From contig CALFWA010000181.1 of the NCBI GenBank assembly GCA_937928035.1, positions 1 through 16,456 of the forward strand: DNA of 16,456 nt, read 5' to 3'. This stretch comes from an uncultured Caldilinea sp. Lineage in GTDB: Bacteria; Chloroflexota; Anaerolineae; Caldilineales; Caldilineaceae. This document shows positions 1 to 14,314 of the stretch, piece by piece; position 1 is the stretch's first letter, and each line of letters begins with the position of its first letter. The position numbers were made by a program, and so were the translations under genes. The notes below the pieces were generated by a model. That model did not search any database and was not told where the DNA came from. It saw only the letters and a list, made by a program, of their open reading frames with translations.

Positions 1-41
1 TGCGACGGAATAAAAACTAAACTGAATCATATCATAACTAC

Positions 42-79
42 AAAGAAAGGGGGCGGTGCATGCACCGCCCCCTTTCTTT
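42..79 (-). terminator. Perfect 38-bp palindrome, likely terminator
   Basis: Bases 42-60 are exactly the reverse complement of 61-79. The core is a GGGGGCGGTGCA/TGCACCGCCCCC stem flanked by AAAGAAA and TTTCTTT, so a transcript in either direction ends in a GC-rich hairpin with a U-rich 3' side. It lies 42 bases past the stop codon of the minus-strand peptidase remnant (stop at 122-124), which fits a rho-independent terminator of that gene. The AT-rich sequence from 1 to 41 holds no gene that I can see. Confidence 0.75.
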
Positions 80-121
80 TACCCAGGAGCGTCCACTATC
101 GAAGCCAGGATGCGCGAGGCT

Positions 122-1206
122 TCACCGCTGCGTCACTTCGCCGTTGAAGCAAGCAATGTTGTCGCCCTGGAAGATTTTCGGGCTGCAAAGGAAGGCGCAG
201 TTGCTCCATGGGCCTCGTCGTGCACCGACGGCCTGGAAGGTGATGACGCGAACTTCGCCGGGCACCCCTGGCGTGGAGCTCACGCGCAGCTCTGTCCCGG
301 TGGTGGGAAGCACCCCTTGGCCATCGTAATAGTAGTTCTGACCGCTGTTGCCGAATTCATTTTCGGCCCCTACGGTCAGAAACCCTCCGTCGCCATCGCT
401 GATGTTGCCATAGGTAAAGGTGATGTCCTCGACGGTTCCCAGCCGGATCCAGGCCTGGAAGGAGTTGGGGCGGCCGGAGCCATATTCACGCACATTCTCC
501 CAGTCGGAGACCGGCCACTGTCTGACTCCATCTATGAGAATGGCGATGCGCATGGCGCCGCCTGCGGCGGGATTCAGATCGGTCCAGTAGGGCGCCAACA
601 CATTGTTGGGCCTGGCTGGGTCCGGAAGCCTTTGGTTGATAAACTGCACATCTGCTCCTGCGCCGTCGCCTACGACGACGTAGCTGTTGCTCACGAGGCC
701 AACGCGCGTCCAGGATTTGCCGGCGAAGGTGAAGGCCGGGACATTGAAATTGGAGATCGTCTCATCGCCCACGCCGGCGATGGGGGCTACGCTGAACAAG
801 GAGAGTGGCAAGTAGCCGGCCGGCGCGTCATCGGTCGCTGCGATGGTCACGATCGGCAGCTGCGCGCCGGAGAGATTGCCCTGGAAGACAACGCCGTTGC
901 CCCACACTCTGGCGTTCACCACCGTCTGCGGATCGAGGCTCAGTTGCGGCGGAAGTTGATCGAAGAAGTCGACCGCCGCCGTCTGGAACGAGGTGTTGCG
1001 GAGCGTAATCGTGCAGGTGGTGCGCGCGCTGCGCGGGAAGACGGCGGGATCGCACTGCTTGGAGACGTTGACGGCAGGCTCGCCGCGCACCAGCGTGACG
1101 GGGAAGCGCAACACCCGGCACGAACTCTATGGTTGCAAAGCGCACCTGCCCCAGCGGCGCCATAGCGGGCGTCCACCGTGATGTCGAACGTAACCGACTC
1201 TTCTCA
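122..1206 (-). pseudogene. C-terminal remnant of an S8-type secreted peptidase, frameshifted
   Basis: The open part (122-1114, about 330 residues from a GTG) has no signal peptide and no catalytic motif. It begins inside a beta-sandwich and continues with a DUF11-like stretch (NVSKQCDP...CTITLRNTS). Next comes a region resembling the C-terminal domain of actinobacterial and Chloroflexota S8 peptidases (FNVPAFTFAGKSWTRVG, ARPNNVLAPYWTDL, DITFTYGNISD, VGAENEFGN). Upstream, peptidase-like sequence continues in other frames: ESVTFDITVDARYG is read from codons beginning at 1200, APLGQVRFATIEFVPG one frame over (about 1160-1116), then VLRFPVTLVRG from 1114. That implies two single-base frame changes within about 50 bp, and a TGA at 1204-1206 closes the first frame. 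No protease domain precedes it. Its C-terminus is unlike that of the intact S8 gene nearby, so it is not a simple tandem copy. It could instead be annotated as a hypothetical protein of 330 residues, or the frameshifts could be sequencing errors, but the missing protease domain would remain. Confidence 0.7.
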
Positions 1207-1321
1207 CTAATCATGAAGCAGGGACGCGGAACGTTTCCTGGCCATTTTTCGTCCCCTTTACGAGGAAAGGTTGAATCGTTGCAGCCAGAGGATCTCAATC
1301 AATTGAAAAGGGCAAACGCAT

Positions 1322-1831
1322 ATGACGAAAGAGCACTCGCTCATTTTGCTGATCGGCGTTGCGGCGCTGCTGGCGTTCGCCGGTTGCACCCCTCCTCCGG
1401 CGGAGGAGCCGAAGACGCCCATGGAACAGGAGGCGCCTCCATCTTCGCCGTTGGAAGCGCCGGCGTCGCCGCTCTCACCGCTGCTGACGCCGCTAGCGGA
1501 ATATCCGGCGCCCTCCGGCGGCGTCACCGGCGAAGCGCCCGCCGACCTGCTGGAGGCCATTCTGGCGGACGCAGCTGGCCGCACCGGCCTCGAACGCGAC
1601 GCCCTGATCGTGTTGCAGGATGAAGCGGTCGTCTGGTCCGATGGCTCGCTCGGCTGCCCGGAGCCGGACATGATGTACACTCAGGCCCTTGTCGAGGGCT
1701 ATCATGTCATCGTTCAGGCGGGCGATCGTCAACTGGACTATCGGGCGAGCCGCAGCGGATTTTTCAAGCTGTGTGAGAATCCATTGCCCGCAGGGGCAGG
1801 GCGAGTGTCGGAGCCGGCGCCTGATCAGTAG
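1322..1831 (+). CDS. Small secreted lipoprotein, function unknown
   Basis: This 169-residue protein has a hydrophobic N-terminus (about residues 7-20) ending in FAGC, so Cys22 is the probable lipidation site. A Pro/Glu/Ser-rich linker follows (about 23-70, many PPPAEEP and SPLxxP units), then a compact C-terminal domain of about 90 residues. Within it, DALIVLQDEAVVWSDGSLGC, PEPDMMYTQALVEGYHVIV and FFKLCENP look like a conserved fold with two cysteines (112 and 151). I recall similar VWPDGSLGCPEPG sequences in hypothetical lipoproteins of cyanobacteria and Chloroflexota, without an assigned function. The ATG at 1322 follows AAAAGGG at about 1306-1312. It is monocistronic: a peptidase remnant diverges upstream and an intact peptidase converges downstream. 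That setting allows, but does not show, a link to extracellular proteolysis. Confidence 0.8.
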   Translation: MTKEHSLILLIGVAALLAFAGCTPPPAEEPKTPMEQEAPPSSPLEAPASPLSPLLTPLAEYPAPSGGVTGEAPADLLEAILADAAGRTGLERDALIVLQDEAVVWSDGSLGCPEPDMMYTQALVEGYHVIVQAGDRQLDYRASRSGFFKLCENPLPAGAGRVSEPAPDQ

Positions 1832-1869
1832 CGCCTGAGCCGCAGTTCCCGGTTCACTCCTGACGCATC

Positions 1870-1906
1870 AAAAAACGGGGGGAAGCCGAACTTCCCCCCG
1901 CCTCTT
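1870..1906. terminator. Bidirectional rho-independent terminator
   Basis: A perfect 10-bp stem (CGGGGGGAAG at 1876-1885, CTTCCCCCCG at 1891-1900) encloses the loop CCGAA. Six A residues precede it (1870-1875) and CCTCTTTT follows, so it can end the lipoprotein transcript on the plus strand and, more strongly because of the adjacent U6, the peptidase transcript on the minus strand. It sits between the two convergent stop codons. Confidence 0.88.
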
Positions 1907-1939
1907 TTCAAACGAACCTTGTCAGATTGCCTGAACCTA

Positions 1940-5848
<3,909 letters not shown>

Positions 5849-6041
5849 TGTGACTCCTTTTTCTAGATTGTAATCGTGATGAAGCGCTGCGATCTAGACG
5901 TCGCCCATTTGGAGATAGGCGCGTATCAACTCCAGAGCATCTTGCTCGCCGAGTCGACAATTAATATGTACAATAACAGTCGCTCTACGCGTTGTAAATA
6001 TTCTTTTGCTTACAATTTTTCATTTTCTTCAGAAATTTTTT

Positions 6042-6746
6042 ATGCAAACATGTGTAAGTTTTTATGCAAGCGGTGGAATCGAACGGCTTCTGCGCTGCGG
6101 CTACGCATGGGCGTGCGAGCGACTCTATCATGAGCTGGCATGGCAATATGATCGGGTCAGCTGCATTGTCAGCCTAGGCCGCTGGGACGCCTGGCGCAGA
6201 GTGGCGCTCGACGAGATAAAAGCCCGCCAAAAGCCCATCGGCCTTCCCATGCTGGAGATCGGTTTTGGCACGGGCGATCTGCTGATTGCAGCGCAGCGGT
6301 TGGGTCTGTCTGTGTTCGGGCTGGAGCTTTCATCGCAGATGCACGCCGTTGCAAGCGCCAAGGCGTCGAAGGAGAAGCTCGAGGCGCCGCGTGTGCAGGC
6401 GACGGCAAAGGCCATGCCTTTCGCCGATGGATGTTTCGGCGCGCTGCTCGCCACTTTTCCTGCACCCTTTCTGCTGGAGGCGACGACGCTGGGCGAGTGT
6501 GCGCGTGTCCTGAGTGCAGAGGGACTGTTTGTCGTGGTCGGTCTTTGGGTGACGCCGCTTCTTGCCGGGCGGCGGATCAACCTGCCGCTGCTTTATACGG
6601 CGCCCTCTCCGTCGCTGTCGGCTTTTTGGATGGAGGTCTTTGTGTCGGCGGGCTTTGCCGTTGATATTCAGGATAAAGTTGTGGCAAACGCCGAAGTTGG
6701 CGTTCTTGTGGCGAGAAAGAAGGCGAACAATTCAGGAAAAATTTGA
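6042..6746 (+). CDS. Class I SAM-dependent methyltransferase
   Basis: About 234 residues from the ATG at 6042. The Rossmann-type SAM site is visible: motif I LEIGFGTGDLL at 71-81, an acidic residue at the end of the second strand (VFGLELS, Glu95), AKAMPFADGCFGALLATFP as motifs II/III at about 120-138, and ECARVLSAEGLFVVVG as the post-motif helix and strand. The N-terminal helix region (YHELAWQYDRVSCIVSLGRWDAWRR) resembles Chloroflexota methyltransferases of the UbiE/MenG-like superfamily. The substrate cannot be read from the sequence. An upstream in-frame TTG at 6006 is possible, but adds an AT-rich, Phe-rich leader with no homology signal. Neither start has a convincing Shine-Dalgarno sequence. 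The gene is divergent from the peptidase across an AT-rich gap of about 190 bases, and its stop codon overlaps the promoter of the first tRNA gene. Confidence 0.85.
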   Translation: MQTCVSFYASGGIERLLRCGYAWACERLYHELAWQYDRVSCIVSLGRWDAWRRVALDEIKARQKPIGLPMLEIGFGTGDLLIAAQRLGLSVFGLELSSQMHAVASAKASKEKLEAPRVQATAKAMPFADGCFGALLATFPAPFLLEATTLGECARVLSAEGLFVVVGLWVTPLLAGRRINLPLLYTAPSPSLSAFWMEVFVSAGFAVDIQDKVVANAEVGVLVARKKANNSGKI

Positions 6747-6771
6747 CCTGCTCTGCTGCGTTTGCTATACT
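6743..6771 (+). promoter_or_regulatory. Sigma-70-type promoter of tRNA-Ala(CGC)
   Basis: TTGACC at 6743-6748 and TATACT at 6766-6771 are separated by 17 bases, and the tRNA begins 20 bases after the -10 box. The -35 box overlaps the last codons of the methyltransferase gene. Confidence 0.78.
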
Positions 6772-6789
6772 GAAAATGTAGACGATCTT

Positions 6790-6866
<77 letters not shown>

Positions 6867-6890
6867 CAGCCAATAATGTGCTTCCGATTT

Positions 6891-6918
6891 TTGAAATTGG
6901 AGGCAAAAGGCTTATAAT
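6891..6918 (+). promoter_or_regulatory. Sigma-70-type promoter of tRNA-Ala(GGC)
   Basis: TTGAAA at 6891-6896 and a perfect TATAAT at 6913-6918 have a 16-base spacer, and the tRNA begins 17 bases after the -10 box. The second tRNA therefore has its own promoter instead of depending on read-through from the first. Confidence 0.83.
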
Positions 6919-6934
6919 AAAAGATGTAGTGCAA

Positions 6935-7011
<77 letters not shown>

Positions 7012-7013
7012 AC

Positions 7014-7042
7014 GACCCTTCCGGGTGGAAGGGTCATTTTAT
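7014..7042 (+). terminator. Rho-independent terminator after the tRNA pair
   Basis: GACCCTTCC at 7014-7022 pairs perfectly with GGAAGGGTC at 7027-7035 around the loop GGGT, followed by ATTTTATTT. It starts seven bases after the second tRNA ends and separates the tRNA unit from the RNase PH gene. Confidence 0.88.
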
Positions 7043-7119
7043 TTGTGAAGTTCGAAGCCAAAATCGAAAACCCCGAATCTTGCTCCACTGCGTTATTGTA
7101 ATCTAGAAAGGATGCATCC

Positions 7120-7842
<723 letters not shown>

Positions 7843-7855
7843 AATGACGGTGCGG

Positions 7856-9130
<1,275 letters not shown>

Positions 9131-9239
9131 GTCTCCTCGCTTTCTCTGAGAATTTCAGAATATCGTCGCTTGATTACATCTTTGCAGCTATCCTCACCTC
9201 CTCTCCACGTTTCCGCAGCGCAACGGTTGCGAGGCAAGC

Positions 9240-10049
9240 CTAAGCTGGGTGGGAACGCCAGACATCTTGCGACTGCCTGCGCGCAGGGGGGCGATGGGTC
9301 ATCAGCAGCGCCATCAACGACGTCACAAGCAGAGGCAGATGCATGACTCCCATCCAGATGCGGTCTGGGTCGCTCCAGTGGCTCAGATTGAACAATCCAT
9401 ACAGCAGTCCGTTGAACGCAGTCACTCGAAATGCAAACTCGTCCACATGGGGATAGGCCAGGATCAAAAGGAACAGAAAGACCGGAGTGACGAAACAATA
9501 GGCGAGGCCATAGTCGGGCGAGGTCAGCAAGAGTATCGGATCAAAGTTTGAAACGATGCGCTTGCTTTCGATTGCCACAGGCGCCCAGAAGACAAGCAAT
9601 GCGAAGGGCAAGAGGAGCCAACGCCGGCGTGGTGCGTCTCGGAACGAAAGGTGCAGGCGGTTGCGCCACGCCACCGACAGCCAGATCAGCCCCAACAGAG
9701 TGGAGGCGACCAACGCTCCGGTGTGCACGGCCAAACCGTACTCCTCCGTCACGCCGTGGGTCTGCAGCGCAGCCACCACCAGATAGTTGAGACCAAAGTA
9801 CGCAGCGACGACGCGGCCTCCAAAGACAGGGCGCCACGCCGCCAGCGCAATCACCGCCAGCGTGGCGAGGTGAAAGAGCCATCCCCATGAGGCGTAAGGT
9901 TGGGTGGAAACCAGCAGAATGCCAGAGATGACCTCTCCGGTGTTACGTGGATCGTAGGGTTGCTCGGTGAACAGAGGGAGGAAAGCGATGACGACCAGCA
10001 AAAAATAAACAAGCGGGTAAAACCACCTGCGCTGCTTCAGCGTGGGCAT
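9240..10049 (-). CDS. Unrecognised multi-pass membrane protein
   Basis: A 269-residue protein with about eight hydrophobic segments (roughly 11-28, 55-75, 80-98, 107-127, 144-160, 178-199, 207-222 and 232-250) and a basic C-terminal tail. Possibly notable polar residues near membranes are EEYGLAVHTGA (about 102-112), AIESKRIVSNFDP and the motif LSHWSDPDRIWMG (about 222-234). I do not recognise the family. The ATG at 10049 has a strong GAGGAGGAG ribosome binding site that overlaps the stop codon region of the upstream aminotransferase gene, only 9 bases away. The two are therefore very likely co-transcribed and translationally linked. Confidence 0.82.
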   Translation of the reverse strand: MPTLKQRRWFYPLVYFLLVVIAFLPLFTEQPYDPRNTGEVISGILLVSTQPYASWGWLFHLATLAVIALAAWRPVFGGRVVAAYFGLNYLVVAALQTHGVTEEYGLAVHTGALVASTLLGLIWLSVAWRNRLHLSFRDAPRRRWLLLPFALLVFWAPVAIESKRIVSNFDPILLLTSPDYGLAYCFVTPVFLFLLILAYPHVDEFAFRVTAFNGLLYGLFNLSHWSDPDRIWMGVMHLPLLVTSLMALLMTHRPPARRQSQDVWRSHPA

Positions 10050-10058
10050 AGCTCCTCC

Positions 10059-11171
<1,113 letters not shown>

Positions 11172-11241
11172 GTTGATCTTTTCCCGCCGGACGATTGCGC
11201 CCTTGCCCCATTCTCGAACCCTAGCCAATTCGCTAATGTCG

Positions 11242-11286
<45 letters not shown>

Positions 11287-11335
11287 GGCGTTTGAATGAA
11301 AGCAACGGTTCACTGACTTCGAGAACGGAAAACTC

Positions 11336-12958
11336 ATGAACGCGGAGACGGCTGAAATCGAAGCGAAATTTCAAATCGCCGACGCCGATACATTTCATAC
11401 GCTGGTGAAACGCAACGGCGCCCTGCCAGGCTACCGTTTCGGCGAAATCACCTGTAAACAGGTGACCGACATTTATCTGGATACGCCTGATTATCGGCTG
11501 TTGCGCCTCGGTTATCAGTTGCGGGCGCGGCGGGCCGATGAGCGATGGTTGGCGACGCTCAAGTCGCGCGAGGTGGGCGATGATGAGGGCATCCATCGTC
11601 GTCTGGAGATTGAAGAGCCGCTGGAGCATGAGTCGCCGCCGCGCACCATCGACGAACTGCCTTCCTCGATCGTTGAGGCGCTGGCCGAAGTGGTGGATGA
11701 AGAGCGTCCGTTGACTGTGCTCTGCGTGCTCGAACAGACGCGGCGGATGCGGCCGGTGACGCCGGCGGCGGCCGGGAGGCGGCAGAAAGAAGACGCCGTG
11801 CTTGCGCTGCTCAGCCTGGATGAAGTGTGCATCCGCCAGGACGTCGAAGGCCCTGTGCTGGCGCGCACCTTTGAAATGGAGGTCGAGCTGGCGCCCGGCG
11901 TCGATGAGGCGGAGCTGCGCGTCTTTGCCGACCGGCTGAGCGGCGCCTATCAGCTGACGCCGAGCCGAGAGAGCAAGCTGGAGCGCGCCCTGGTCATCCT
12001 CAGTCGGCATCCGGTCGATTCGCCGGAAAGCTGGCAGGGGCTGCGATCCGACATGCACATGGGGGAGGCGTGTCGGATCATCTGGCAGGAGCAGTTCATG
12101 AAATTGCTGCTCAATGAGGCGGGCGTCCGCGCTGGCGTGGACCCTGAATTTGTCCACGATGCGCGCGTGGCGATTCGCCGCGCACGGGCGGCCGCGCACA
12201 TGTACGAAAGCTACTTTAAGCCGAAAGCGATCCGCTCTCACCTCAAGAATTTGCGCCATACGGCGCGGCTACTGGGCGCTGTGCGGGATCTGGATGTCGC
12301 CATTGAGAAGCTCGAAAAATATCGACAAAAGGCGAAAAAGAAAAATCAGGCGGACCTGCTGGCTACGCTCGAACAGTGGCGCAGTCAGCGCGCCGACGCC
12401 CGCCGCGCGCTGCTCGAATGGCTGGACAGCCCAAAATATAGCGAATTTATCGTGGAATTCTTGCATTTTTGTCACACGCCGGGGCTTGGGCTGGCCGACA
12501 TGCAGCCGCAGCCCGGACAGGAGGTGACGCCGTTCCAGGTGCGTCACGTGGCGCCGATGATGCTGGTCGCCAATTTCGAGCGCGTGCGCGCTTATGAGGT
12601 TTGGTTTGAGCAGCCTGAACCGGTGCCGGTTGAAACATTGCACCGCTTGCGCATCGAATGCAAATATTTGCGCTATAACCTGGAATTTATGTCCGGCCTG
12701 CTCGGCTCGGAGAGCGCCGCCATCATTGCGCTGCTGCGCAAATTGCAGGATGACCTGGGCGACCTCAACGACGCGGCCGTCAGCATGCAGCTTCTGAACA
12801 ACAATTCTCAAAACGGCGACGCCCCCACCGTCACCCGCTATCAACGCGCCCAGCAAAAGCAGATCGAAAAACTGCGCAAACATTTGAGCGAAGATTTCGC
12901 CAACTTCGTCGCTGCAGAGAACCGCAGGCGCCTCTTCTCGGCCATTGCGCGACTTTAA
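11336..12958 (+). CDS. CYTH-CHAD domain protein (triphosphatase / polyphosphate-associated)
   Basis: A 540-residue fusion. The CYTH domain (about 5-225) has the signature ExExK (Glu7, Glu9, Lys11) and the alternating charged strands of the triphosphate tunnel: LRARR at 62-66, LATLKSR, HRRLEIEE, FEMEVEL, and SRESKLERAL at the end. The CHAD domain (about 240-535) is a helical duplication marked by VHDARVAIRRARA at 273-285 and LHRLRIECKYLRYNLEF at 435-451, which carry the conserved His and basic residues that bind polyphosphate. CYTH proteins hydrolyse triphosphate compounds with divalent metal; the CYTH-CHAD layout is that of inorganic triphosphatases such as YgiF. A Glu/Lys-rich segment with KAKKKNQ at about 332-338 may be a coiled coil. 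The start is the ATG at 11336 with only a weak upstream CGGAAA. It lies 145 bases upstream of a probable phosphonate importer on the same strand. Confidence 0.93.
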   Translation: MNAETAEIEAKFQIADADTFHTLVKRNGALPGYRFGEITCKQVTDIYLDTPDYRLLRLGYQLRARRADERWLATLKSREVGDDEGIHRRLEIEEPLEHESPPRTIDELPSSIVEALAEVVDEERPLTVLCVLEQTRRMRPVTPAAAGRRQKEDAVLALLSLDEVCIRQDVEGPVLARTFEMEVELAPGVDEAELRVFADRLSGAYQLTPSRESKLERALVILSRHPVDSPESWQGLRSDMHMGEACRIIWQEQFMKLLLNEAGVRAGVDPEFVHDARVAIRRARAAAHMYESYFKPKAIRSHLKNLRHTARLLGAVRDLDVAIEKLEKYRQKAKKKNQADLLATLEQWRSQRADARRALLEWLDSPKYSEFIVEFLHFCHTPGLGLADMQPQPGQEVTPFQVRHVAPMMLVANFERVRAYEVWFEQPEPVPVETLHRLRIECKYLRYNLEFMSGLLGSESAAIIALLRKLQDDLGDLNDAAVSMQLLNNNSQNGDAPTVTRYQRAQQKQIEKLRKHLSEDFANFVAAENRRRLFSAIARL

Positions 12959-12984
12959 TCGTCTTTCCAAACTTCTCCACATCA

Positions 12985-13020
12985 TTTGTTAACAAAACGA
13001 TCACCTTGCGTTAACACGCA
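12985..13020. promoter_or_regulatory. Paired GTTAAC palindromes, possible operator
   Basis: TTTGTTAACAAA at 12985-12996 is a perfect 12-bp palindrome. GCGTTAACACGC at 13009-13020 is a near-palindrome with the same GTTAAC core. The two cores (12988 and 13010) are 22 bp apart, close to two helical turns, upstream of the importer operon. This layout would suit a dimeric regulator bound to one face of the DNA, but no regulator gene is in the window and the promoter itself is not clear. Confidence 0.4.
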
Positions 13021-13066
13021 GGGGAACGTCTTTTACATGAATCAGTTTCACTGTTGTGCGAAAGAA

Positions 13067-13089
13067 TTTGTTTCCCATTTTGAAACAAA
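13067..13089. promoter_or_regulatory. Inverted repeat beside the importer ribosome binding site
   Basis: TTTGTTTC at 13067-13074 and GAAACAAA at 13082-13089 form a perfect 8-bp inverted repeat with a 7-base spacer. It runs directly into AAGGAG (13090-13095) of the binding-protein gene. It may be an operator for a repressor or an RNA stem next to the ribosome binding site. Confidence 0.45.
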
Positions 13090-13103
13090 AAGGAGTACAA
13101 TCG

Positions 13104-14174
13104 ATGAAACGGCTCATTCTCTTGACGCTGGCGGCTCTGTTGATGCTCGCCGGCTGTACGACTGTGCAGCCTGTTGGCGCACCGATGGGTGCAGGAGAGC
13201 AATTCTCCGCTGCTTCAGCCACCTCCGGCGAGATTACCGTCTACACAGCGCTGGAAGACGATCAGCTCAGCGTGTATCTGCCGGCCTTCAATGAACAATA
13301 TCCGAACATCCAAGTAAACCTTGTGCGCGATTCAACGGGGATCATCACAGCTCGCCTGCTTGCCGAAAAGGACAACCCGCGAGCCGATGTGGTGTGGGGA
13401 CTGGCAGCCACCAGCCTGCTCGTCGCCGATCAGCAAGGAATGCTAGAACCCTATGCGCCAGCTGGCCTGGAGCGTATCCGCCCAGAATTCCGCGATCCGG
13501 CGGACCCCCCTCGCTGGGTTGGTATTGACGCCTATTTTTCCGCTTTTTGCGCCAACACCATGGAGTTAGAAGCCAAAGGGGTGCCCATCCCGACCTCCTG
13601 GGCTGACCTGATCCAGCCAGAATACAAAGGAATGATTGCGATGCCGAACCCAGCGTCATCGGGTACCGGCTTCCTTTCTGTTGCCGGGATTTTGCAGATG
13701 ATGGGGGAGGAAGAAGGCTGGGCCTACCTCGACAAACTGCATGAGAACATAGCTGTCTACACGCACTCTGGTTCCAAACCTTGTCGTATGGCGGGCGCAG
13801 GCGAGGTGGCAATCGGCATCTCGTTCGACTACCGTGCTATCAAGCAGAAGGCAGCGGGCGAACCGATCGAGCCGGTCTTTCCGGCAGAAGGTTCTGGGTG
13901 GGAACTTGAGGCGAATGCATTGATCAAAAAGGACGAGATCTCCCCTGCCGCCAAGATCTTCCTCGACTGGGCTATCAGCGATGAAGCGATGCGTCTTTAC
14001 GCAAAGAATTTCCCTGTGACTGCTGTAGCCACAGACGTACCGATCCCAGAAGGCTACCCAGAAGACCCGATCGCGCAGCTCATTAAGAACGATTTCGTGA
14101 CCGTGGCGATGGAGCGGGAGCGCATCTTGACCCAATGGGCGGAGCGCTATGATGGCAAGTCTGAGCCGCGCTGA
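13104..14174 (+). CDS. ABC transporter substrate-binding lipoprotein, probable 2-aminoethylphosphonate
   Basis: A 356-residue lipoprotein whose signal sequence ends LMLAGC, with Cys18 lipidated. It has the periplasmic-binding fold of the iron/phosphonate family: EITVYTALEDDQLSVYLPAF at 43-62, ADVVWGLAATS at 94-104, WVGIDAYFSAFCANT at 138-152, MPNPASSGTGF at 180-190, YTHSGSKPCRMAGAGE at 219-234 and GISFDYRA at 238-245. The combination PNPASSGTG, THSGSKPCR and GISFDYRA is what I recall of the 2-aminoethylphosphonate-binding subfamily (PhnS2/AepX type). The related ferric-iron binders are the main alternative. The start is the ATG at 13104, 8 bases after AAGGAG; an upstream in-frame start at 13056 would put extra residues before the signal peptide. 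It is first in an operon with the ATPase and permease. Confidence 0.88.
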   Translation: MKRLILLTLAALLMLAGCTTVQPVGAPMGAGEQFSAASATSGEITVYTALEDDQLSVYLPAFNEQYPNIQVNLVRDSTGIITARLLAEKDNPRADVVWGLAATSLLVADQQGMLEPYAPAGLERIRPEFRDPADPPRWVGIDAYFSAFCANTMELEAKGVPIPTSWADLIQPEYKGMIAMPNPASSGTGFLSVAGILQMMGEEEGWAYLDKLHENIAVYTHSGSKPCRMAGAGEVAIGISFDYRAIKQKAAGEPIEPVFPAEGSGWELEANALIKKDEISPAAKIFLDWAISDEAMRLYAKNFPVTAVATDVPIPEGYPEDPIAQLIKNDFVTVAMERERILTQWAERYDGKSEPR

Positions 14175-14249
14175 GTAAGGCAAAGTCTCTCTATTCCATT
14201 GGAAGTGTCTAGCCTGCTTTGCAGTGCTTGTGCCAGTCCGGGTTTCTCT

Positions 14250-14281
14250 ACCATCTGGGAAGCGCAAGCTTCCCAGATGGT
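14250..14281 (+). promoter_or_regulatory. Intercistronic hairpin with GNRA loop
   Basis: ACCATCTGGGAAGC at 14250-14263 pairs perfectly over 14 bp with GCTTCCCAGATGGT at 14268-14281 around the tetraloop GCAA. It lies 75 bases past the binding-protein stop and 33 bases before the ATPase ATG. Only a broken U-rich run (GGTTTCTTG) follows, so it is probably a partial terminator or a 3'-end mRNA stabiliser that keeps binding protein in excess over the ATPase and permease, as known for other ABC operons. The rest of the gap 14175-14314 shows no gene. Confidence 0.72.
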
Positions 14282-14314
14282 GGTTTCTTGACCTCGTAAG
14301 TGGCGATCCAAACG

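Noticed and set aside
56..1165. Long plus-strand open frame of 369 codons opposite the peptidase remnant
   Set aside because: It is the antisense shadow of a GC-rich minus-strand gene whose protein has recognisable domains; the plus-strand product shows low-complexity Gly/Ala/His/Arg composition and no motif.
5849..6041. Promoters in the AT-rich divergent gap before the peptidase and methyltransferase genes
   Set aside because: Several TACAAT and TTGTAA-like boxes occur, but their spacings are wrong (for example 13 bases), so in such AT-rich sequence they are expected by chance.
9206..9232. Short palindrome CGCAACGGTTGCG as a terminator between the two membrane-protein genes
   Set aside because: The stem is short with almost no loop and no U-tract follows on the minus strand.
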